Assembly: GCF_003573695.1 (NCBI RefSeq)
Contig: NC_039366.1
Coordinates: 161,080,770-161,144,769 of the forward strand
Length of the DNA: 64,000 nucleotides
DNA from: Papaver somniferum
Lineage: Eukaryota; Streptophyta; Magnoliopsida; Ranunculales; Papaveraceae
Direction of reading: 5' to 3'
The position numbers and the translations under genes were made by a program. The stretch's first letter is position 1; each line of letters opens with the position of its first letter. The notes under the pieces were generated by a model. The model saw only the letters and a program-made list of their open reading frames with translations, made no database searches and had not been told where the DNA came from. This document shows positions 57,136 to 64,000 of this stretch, piece by piece.

Positions 57136-57410
57136 ATTCCATGGTCGAATCCACAACTGGTCCCATGGAATGGCAATAACAATTGTTCTGATTCTATGAT
57201 CGAATCCACGGCTTGATTTCATAGAATAAAAATAACTATATTATCTCATTACTCCGATTTCATGATCGAATCCACAACTGGTCTCATAAATGGTAATAGA
57301 TAAATCTTAATTACTCTGATTCTATGGTCGAATCTACGATCCCATAGAATGGTAATGCTCACTTTATTATTCTGAATTCATAGTCGAATCCTCAGCTGAT
57401 CCTATGAATT
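57136..57410. repeat. Five ~60-bp tandem repeats, each a hairpin with matching stem changes
   Basis: Stems around a loop beginning TCGAATCC: ATTCCATGG/CCATGGAAT (57136-57171), ATTCTATGA/TCATAGAAT (57191-57227), ATTTCATGA/TCATAAAT (57257-57291, one base lost), ATTCTATGG/CCATAGAAT (57319-57350), AATTCATAG/CTATGAATT (57375-57410). Four of five are perfect 9-bp stems although the sequences differ. Confidence 0.85.
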
Positions 57411-57659
57411 AATAATAAACATCTTATTACACAGTTTTGTGAATTATTCTCCACTGAATTCCACAATCAGTAATAAATAATCAACAACCGGGCGTCTGGG
57501 CTACCTCTAAGTAAGCCTCGATTCAAATGGTGAAAGTGTATTCAACGACGATACACTAACAGTCACCGCACGAACAAGTATTTCAAAATACAACGAAACG
57601 ATGAACCTATGCAAAATAGGGAAGAAAATAATAAATAATTAAAAATATTAAATATTGAC

Positions 57660-58490
57660 GAAGGTACTGGGAACACGGATACACGACCTACCGACCATGC
57701 CGTGGTCGGTTCCACGCCAGTTTTATATTTTTAATACATTTTTATTATTTTCCATGATTTGATGAAAATTCTCTCATCTGATCAAATCTCCTTCGTCTCG
57801 AGGAAGCTCCTCGGTTTCATGGTACTTCCATAAATCCATAACAAATAATATAAAATTAAGGAAAGGAGTGTGGGGCGTGACCATTGGCCAACCGGCCATG
57901 CCTTGGTCCCAGCCGGCCCCACACCCCACGGTTCCTTATTATTTTATTATTATTATTATTATTTCTCTAATTTCATGAAAAAACTCCTTGATTTCATGGT
58001 ATTTTTGCACAAATCATCATATAATAATAAAATAAAATTATGAAAACTTGTGGGACCAGGCCACTAGCCGGTCCCACACGCTCTTTGCTTTATTATTTTA
58101 TTATTATTTATCCTATTTTTCCTTGAATTCATCAAATTCCTTGATTTTATGGTATTTCTCTAAAATTAGGAAAAATTCCCTCAAATCATCAAAAAATACC
58201 TAAAAAATATTAAAAATTATAAAAAACTCGTGGGACCGGGCCATAGCCGGCCGACCATTCTCCATGGTCCCACACGCCCGTGTTTTTATTATTTTAATAT
58301 TTTGATTCCATGATATCATGAAAACTCCTTCAATTCATGGAAACTCCCTAAATTCATCAAATTTCTCAAAATTCATGAATTTTTCATAAAATCATCAAAA
58401 TATTATAAAATTAAGGAAAAGGCACCACGGGACTGTGGTCACGACCTGCTGACCATGCCTTGACCACGGAGGTCCCACGCCTCCTCATTC
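57660..58490. repeat. ~181-bp tandem repeats with GTGGGACC/GGTCCCAC stems
   Basis: Stems occur at 57868-57924 (GTGTGGGGC/GCCCCACAC), 58049-58078 (TGTGGGACC/GGTCCCACA) and 58230-58273 (GTGGGACC/GGTCCCAC), spaced 181 and 181 bases. Weaker versions lie near 57670 and 58424. Between stems are AT-rich segments repeating TTTCATGGTATTT and ATTATTTTATTATT. Confidence 0.75.
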
Positions 58491-58970
58491 CTTATTTTAT
58501 AATTATTTTTCATCATCTCATGGTGTTTTCCTCAGTTTCGTGAAACCCTAATTTTGGCATATTTTCTCGAATGGATGCTCAATTGCACGCCAGAAAATAT
58601 CAAAATTCTCAGGACTGAGACGCGGACGCCTTGGGGACACGAGCACGCTATCTTGATCGACCAAGATTGGCTCTTTGGCTCATGGAGGCCGGTCCCATCG
58701 ATTTTCACAGTTTTGACCTAATTTGCACAATCGCTCGTATTAGGTCCAAAACTCTTCCAAACACTTTGGATTTTCATGAAGTGATCGTCAGGAGGTCACG
58801 TGACAACCCAGGGCCGGTTTCATGACTTCATGGTCGGTCCCTCGCCTCGTCATAATTAATTAGGTTTTCTCACCTAAGGCTCAGACGAGCATTTTTGAAT
58901 AAATGATTAAGCCAGCATTTAATCATTCTTCCACCAAAAAATCGTCAACTCTTTAGGAGTTCTTTGTATT

Positions 58971-59378
58971 TGCTCACATGAGCATATGGACACTACATGG
59001 TTGATCCATGATCCCGTGTAGTCGCTCTCTCCTTCGTCCCATGGTTAAACTTCTGACGAACCATGAATTGATCATCAATTGATCAAATTAGGGTTTCTGA
59101 ATCCAAGGATCATCATTCCAGATTCCAACCTTAATAATTTTACGACGGCCTCATGGTCATTAATTTTATTAATTATGTTCGGTTCAACGACCAGTATTCT
59201 AATTAATATTTTTGATACGCTGCAAATAATCCATCAGATGAGCAACACATGCTCAGAAGATCAAATATTCAACAATTCATCACATGAGCAACACTTGCTC
59301 AGATGATAAATATTTGCTCAAACCAAGGAATATTGGTTCAACAATCAAATTTCAACGATAATGAGCAATACTTGCTCA
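58971..59378. repeat. Dispersed TGAGCA/TGCTCA mini-hairpins
   Basis: TGCTCA-CA-TGAGCA at 58971-58984. TGAGCA...TGCTCA pairs at 59239-59255, 59285-59301 and 59362-59378 have five- or three-base loops (ACACA, ACACT and TAC). Further single copies occur down to about 59890. Confidence 0.6.
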
Positions 59379-59771
59379 CTTCATCGTAAGAATTATACCT
59401 CTGTCTCATGACATGTTCAATTCATGAGTTTCAGAACATCATGTTCGACACTGAGCAACTACATGGACTCATCGTCCCATCAAACCACGAAGTCATCAAT
59501 AGACTAACAAACCACGAGATGTCAATCGTGTCACTTGGGGGATATCACTTAGGGTTTTGGTCTGGCGGTCTACGGCACGTGTGTTCAAACACACGATGGA
59601 ATGTGAGCAAGTCGTGGAATCAGTTGAAGGAATTCATGAGGTAGTGGGTGGAAAATCGACCAAATCTCCACATGTTGAGCAACTGGTTTCAAACACGATC
59701 TCCACTTTCCCACTCCTTGATTCCATCAACTGTCACACTTCATGGGATCATGGTGTCTAAAATTCCAGCAA

Positions 59772-59779
59772 TATAAATA
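59772..59779 (+). promoter_or_regulatory. Probable TATA box of region E
   Basis: TATAAATA stands about 430 bases before the proposed LTR end. The downstream sequence is TC-rich, as often at plant transcription starts. Confidence 0.4.
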
Positions 59780-60382
59780 AGTCTCTGAATCATGATTGAA
59801 TCATCAGCATCAACAGTATCATCAATCTCACGTCTCATCGACAACAAGAGATCATCAACTCATTAATTGAGCAACTACTCTCAATTGAGCAATTTCAATC
59901 ATTCAGAGCTTATCATATTCAGAATTCACACACCTACAATCTCGATCACCATTGATCTCACACATTTCTCAGCTTCCCTCCTACAGATCAACCCATCCTC
60001 TCTTGTGACCGAATTTACTCTGGAACGGTCATTGTCTTGCTTTAGGGCGGAGTACTACAGATTGATCTCTCGAATCTAAAGCACCCCCTTTGCAGCGGTG
60101 CATCTGTGTGAGGTTTAACATTTCGCTCGGTTCGAGGAGTCTCCTCCGTACGGTCGTCTCCTCAATTCCTTAAAAACCAGCAAATCGTTTTTCCCCATCT
60201 ACAGGTTATAGAGAATCTTTAAAAGCAACATGGTATGCAGTTTTCCTATTTTGGGTCATTTGTTCTTTGGCTGGCCCACGAACATCCATGTCTCCTCAAG
60301 AAACTTTAGGATTTCCAGCTAGGGTACTCACGAACATATATAAGTCTTATATGTGGTTCTTTATTCTTCTGAAAGGAACTCT

Positions 60383-60904
60383 ATGGAATCTGTTCCCAAA
60401 GATGAAGTTAACCCTATGGTTGAGGATGATCTCAAAGGATGTGATTATGGTAAAGAGTTTATACGGAAGAAGATGCTTGAAAGAAAAGAGTATAACACTT
60501 GGATTGGTGAATCTGTCAAGGATCTGATTCGTACTCAGAATGAAGTTAAGATTGAACTGGCTAACCTTCAATTGCATATAAACCAGCTTATTGATGTACA
60601 TGCGAAAATCCTTGGTACTCAGAATATCTTGATCAGAAATCAGAAGAAAGTTGTCCTTGACTGTGCAAAGGCTCGTCATTATGCTCGCACCATTGATCGG
60701 AAAGTCAACGTTCTAACTTTTGAACATGGTGTCTCTACGGTCAACAGGGTCAAGGATATCAGTGACTCCTACTTTGATGGACCATTTAAGAGGTATGAAA
60801 TCATCAAGGAAAACTATGTTTTTTTATGCCTAGTATGTCTTCTTTTTGGATTAGTTGGAAGAATAACTAGTGTTTTCAATAGCGATGATTGTAACTACAC
60901 ATAG
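60383..60904 (+). CDS. 3'-located ORF of the second plus-strand Copia-like element: coiled coil plus C-terminal membrane segment
   Basis: The frame is open from 60353. The ATG at 60383 is preferred because the codons before it overlap sequence that looks untranslated. About 173 residues: an acidic N-terminus, a likely coiled coil over residues 40-100 (regular Leu/Ile with Lys/Asn/Gln), then a 20-residue hydrophobic segment near the C-terminus (VFLCLVCLLFGLVGRITSVF). A coiled coil followed by a terminal membrane anchor in an ORF between pol and the 3' LTR is reminiscent of the env-like ORF of Sirevirus-type Copia elements. That is an inference from position and shape, not from sequence identity. 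It is probably the 3' portion of a longer ORF, since upstream DNA belongs to region E. It is not alignable with the ORF at 5323. Confidence 0.4.
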   Translation: MESVPKDEVNPMVEDDLKGCDYGKEFIRKKMLERKEYNTWIGESVKDLIRTQNEVKIELANLQLHINQLIDVHAKILGTQNILIRNQKKVVLDCAKARHYARTIDRKVNVLTFEHGVSTVNRVKDISDSYFDGPFKRYEIIKENYVFLCLVCLLFGLVGRITSVFNSDDCNYT

Positions 60905-62614
60905 CTATTTTTATTTTCATCTTCTTGTGTTATTTTTTAGGTTTATTGGTTTTTAAATTCTAAAAATATTTGGAGGATGATGTTATTGCAGTATTGATCG
61001 TTATGATTTTGTGATATTGCAATTTTATTATGGGATATGTATTGTTTGCATTCGTGAACTTGAAGGTCCTGTATGCTGTCAAAAGTAAAGTCGTTCATGA
61101 ATTGGTATTCGTATTAATGAAAGGACGAATGGACTTTTGACAATTACAAAAGTTATGCCTATGCAGTCATTTATTTGATGGAAAATAGGATAAAATCTTT
61201 TGTTTGACAAGGATAAAGTCTATTATGTCGTTATGATGGAAAATAGAATAGATCCTTGTATGTTATCCACGGTACTGATTTTCATTGATCCATTTTGTTA
61301 TGTTTTACCGTGAAGGCTCCATTGTGTGTCTTATGTTGAGCACGATACAACTAAGTTGATTTTTCTTATTGGCTTTGTTGGTTGTTCCATAAGATGCTAT
61401 ATGATGAGCATTATGAACTAAATTAATCATCATGGTTGGTTATTTAGTTATTTGCTCTGAAAGTCTTCTTTTGTCGAGCAAATCCTTTGACAATTAAATT
61501 GATTACCTTTGTGATTAGTTTGGTTGTTTTTATTCCAATTAGATTAATTATAAATTCTCTTATAATTAGTCTAGTTGAGTTTTCATATATTCCACAAGTT
61601 CTTGTGTTGAGTATATGAACGGCTATACACATCATGCTCTATTGGTTAATGTAGTCGTATATTCAGTAAGGTATTTCCTTATGTTGAGTATGTGAACGAT
61701 TAAGTTAGTCGTCTCCGTATGATTACCTTAGTCGTAGCTCCGTAAGTTTACTTATGCTGAGCACCTTCAATAAAATTGATCACTTTTGTGGTTTGATTTA
61801 GTTGCGTATTCCAATTAAGTTAATCATGGGTTTTCTTGTGATTAATTTGGTTGAGTTTTGGATATAGAAAATCATTTCTATGGTTTTTGGTGTCCAATTT
61901 AAAAATCCTTCTTTTCTTTCGAAATTAAGGTCGCTCTTGTTGTTCTTTTGGGAATGACATCAAATGGGGGAGAGTTTTTTTGAACTTGTGCTTAATGGTA
62001 ATATCTTGCGGGGTGTGCGGTTGTGGAATTTTATAGGGGTTATCTTGTATCTTAAAACTCCTTGATGAATGCATTTAGCTTCGGCATTATGATTGCATCT
62101 AAATTAAGTTGGTATGTATTTTTCTTTTAGTCTATGAAATGTCTCTTGTGGAAATTTCATTATGATCCCGTTCTTGTACCTTTGCCAATTTTATTGACAA
62201 AAATGGGAGAAATATTGTAGTTCACACTACAAATACATATGGTTTTTGGATCATTGTGTAAGGGGGAGTGGTTTCCATGATCGAGATAGAGTATTGACTA
62301 AGGGGGAGTGATACATATCACCATAGTATTATTGTTAAAGTCGTGATACAATTGGACTTTGATGTTACATAATAATACTATGACACTGTATAATAATGAT
62401 CGAGAATCTCAATTTCTCTCATTGTTATAGCTACGGATCTTCAAAAACGGTGATGTTAAACTTACAACCTTTGGGATCATTGGAGTACTTGGAAGGACGA
62501 CGATTTCAGGGAACGTTGAAGATTAGACTATGGAATAGGAGCCACTAAAGTTTATCTTTTTTGTATTTCATATGTATTAATAGTTTTGTCACTAAAATTG
62601 ACAAAGGGGGAGAT
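60905..62614 (+). other. 3' noncoding region and PPT of the second plus-strand Copia-like element
   Basis: It is homologous to 5629-6894 but longer; extra copies of CTTATGTTGAGCA-type phrases (61330, 61390, 61610, 61680, 61750) account for some of the difference. Two ACTAAGGGGGAGTGATACAT-like blocks occur near 62256 and 62298. It ends AAAGGGGGAGAT (62603-62614) before the LTR. No protein is evident. Confidence 0.7.
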
Positions 62615-63229
62615 TGTTAGAGCATAGCTCTGTCGACCTCGCATGCGTTGCTATCTCAAGCATGTGTGTCAATGTTAGTTATCAAAACTATAAGTCTTGA
62701 TTTCTAGCCTACATAGCTAAGTCTCGGACTAGGATAGAAAAGTGTAGTTGAGCTCAAGGACTTCATGGCGATTCATCATACAACGACGAAGGTCTACTCA
62801 AGGAACCATGGAACTTCATCAACAAAAAGGTATGTGGAGACTTGAACTTATCTATCACTCAAAAGTCTATCTCTTCTATCTCCTACTTCTTATGAGATAA
62901 AAGTAGTATGCTATATAGGCTGGATCATACACATTTGATATTTCGAGCCGAGTATATCTCGCCTATCTATATCTCGAAATCATGTGTTGGTAAAGCGTTT
63001 CGCTTTGATCAAGTTTATCTTCACCTAGTGACGAAAGTCATGAAAAGTTTCAATTACTTTGAGAATTGCTCTGACGCGAAACGGTCTGTGAATAACGGCT
63101 ATGTAACGTCCTCTGAGAATGTCTCAATGATTGGAATGAGAGTTTAGATTACATAACCATGTATTCCTTAAACCTAAGTTTTTCGAACTTTGTTGATTCA
63201 GAGAAACCGGAGGAATTGGCTTTGCCAAG

Positions 63230-63400
63230 TCCGCGAACCCAGTCCGCGAACTGACGGAAGTTCTTGTACCGAGAATTTCTGCTGGAATTTTACAAAAACT
63301 CGTTTGCATGTAAGTCCGCGAACTCAGTCCGCAAACCTAGTCCGCGAACTGGCGAAAGTCTCTTTGCCGAGATTTTCTGCTGAGTTTGGAAAACTCCACC
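63230..63400. repeat. U3 subrepeats with AGTCCGCGAAC core
   Basis: AGTCCGCGAAC or AGTCCGCAAAC occurs five times in two ~110-bp blocks, each ending ...GAGA(A/T)TTTCTGCTG. They take the place of the TTTGCATACCCG subrepeats in the LTR at 6895. Confidence 0.65.
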
Positions 63401-63891
63401 GGTTATCTTAAGTCCATGAACTTGTTTGTGAGCTTAAGTGGTTATGATCTAAAGATGTGCTCTGAACATGAAACTTAAATTACTAAAGAATGCTTATGCA
63501 AACCATGGCTATAAAGTTCATGAGCCGATTCAATCGAATCGAATCATCTTTGTTTCAATTGTGTCTTGTGTAGTTACATAAGATCTCATAGGAATTGAAC
63601 AACTCTTTAACTAGTTCATTTGAGTCAATTGAACTAGTTATGGTGAAGAAGAACAAGGTTAATATGAAATGCTCATATGGTTAACCTTTTGGGTTACTAT
63701 ATTGAACCAACATACATGTACACGTTTGGGCATGGTTTTCACAAACCCAGTAAACGTCTACCCAAGTGTGTGTGACAAGCTAAGTTTTCGATCTAACGGT
63801 TGAGAAATATTAGCTTGAATCTAAATCAGGTTTTCATCTAACGGTGAATATGGATTGCTTTGTAACTAAGGCAAAACCCTGATTTGAAGGC

Positions 63892-63899
63892 TATATAAA
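63892..63899 (+). promoter_or_regulatory. Probable TATA box of the second Copia LTR
   Basis: TATATAAA in GGCTATATAAAGG is a strong plant TATA match, about 1.28 kb into the LTR and aligned with the box at 8218. Confidence 0.65.
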
Positions 63900-64000
63900 G
63901 GAGACATCCAGCATTGTGCAAAACTAATCCCCACACGTCTGTGTGATACCAGTGCGCTCGCTAGAGTCGATTCTCCTTTAACCTTTGGTTTTCTTCTCTA

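Larger units (their letters stand above)
56703..60203 (+). repeat. LTR-like region E with nested hairpin repeats
   Basis: There is no coding capacity beyond chance frames. The layout resembles a long Gypsy LTR in plus orientation: repeat-rich left part, TATA box at 59772-59779, then about 400 bases to a CCCCATCTACA end at 60203. No PBS follows, so it could be a solo or truncated LTR. The left boundary is unknown, because it begins where the T scar ends. Stretches between the named repeats (56703-57135, 58480-58960, 59380-59770, 59780-60203) show nothing assignable. Confidence 0.4.
62615..64000 (+). repeat. 3' LTR (cut by the window end) of the second Copia-like element
   Basis: It starts TGTTAGAGCATAGCTCTGTCG after the PPT and parallels the LTR at 6895 throughout, including TTGATTTCTAG, CATCTAACGGTG and TAGAGTCGATTCTCC. 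The right end is outside the window. Confidence 0.8.

Noticed and set aside
58631..59760. Several 63-78 codon plus-strand frames in region E
   Set aside because: Short, no motifs, and embedded in hairpin-repeat and U3-like DNA.

Overview
This window looks like nuclear DNA from a flowering plant. It is AT-rich, contains no convincing host gene, and is almost entirely nested LTR retrotransposons. The evidence is PBS sequences for plant tRNA-iMet and tRNA-Asp, polypurine tracts next to TG...CA LTR ends, plant TATA boxes, and Copia-like and Ty3/Gypsy (Tat-like) parts. I cannot name the species.

Layout. 1-5036: minus-strand Copia-like element, with its 5' LTR (2232-5036), tRNA-iMet PBS and degenerate internal DNA running off the left edge. 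5037-8340: 3' part of a plus-strand Copia-like element, with a small ORF, long 3' noncoding region, PPT and LTR. 8736-31974, continuing at 56259-56583: remains of a minus-strand Gypsy (Tat-like) element called T here. It comprises its 3' LTR, an antisense extra ORF, an integrase-end fragment and a protease fragment. T was split twice. Array A (9345-27740, plus strand) sits in its LTR: four LTRs alternating with three internal regions, flanked once by the 5-bp duplication CCGCG. Array B (32108-56258, minus strand) sits in its protease region: five LTRs and five internal regions, with a 126-bp host duplication at its ends. 56703-60203: LTR-like DNA (called E) full of tandem hairpin repeats. 60204-64000: 3' part of a second plus-strand Copia-like element and its LTR.

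The repeated units in A and B are non-autonomous: no RT, RNase H or integrase is visible in them. Each family carries one large ORF of unknown function. The A and B proteins share an aromatic/His-rich N-terminus, an acidic middle, an LCAS motif and a C-terminal DPQLFRLL motif after a hydrophobic stretch. The B protein also has a CCHC zinc knuckle. The families also share a nucleic-acid signature: every polypurine tract of sequence GTTTGGGGGTA, both the one at the LTR and a second one about 1.2 kb upstream, follows a hairpin with invariant GAGGAC apex. The stem sequences differ between sites but stay paired.

The most notable observations are (1) this conserved hairpin-PPT module, (2) two unrelated LTR-like regions whose tandem repeats carry hairpins with compensatory changes, (3) the two long LTR-internal-LTR arrays with single-insertion borders, and (4) complementary AAGCCCA/TGGGCTT clusters on either side of the PBS in family B.
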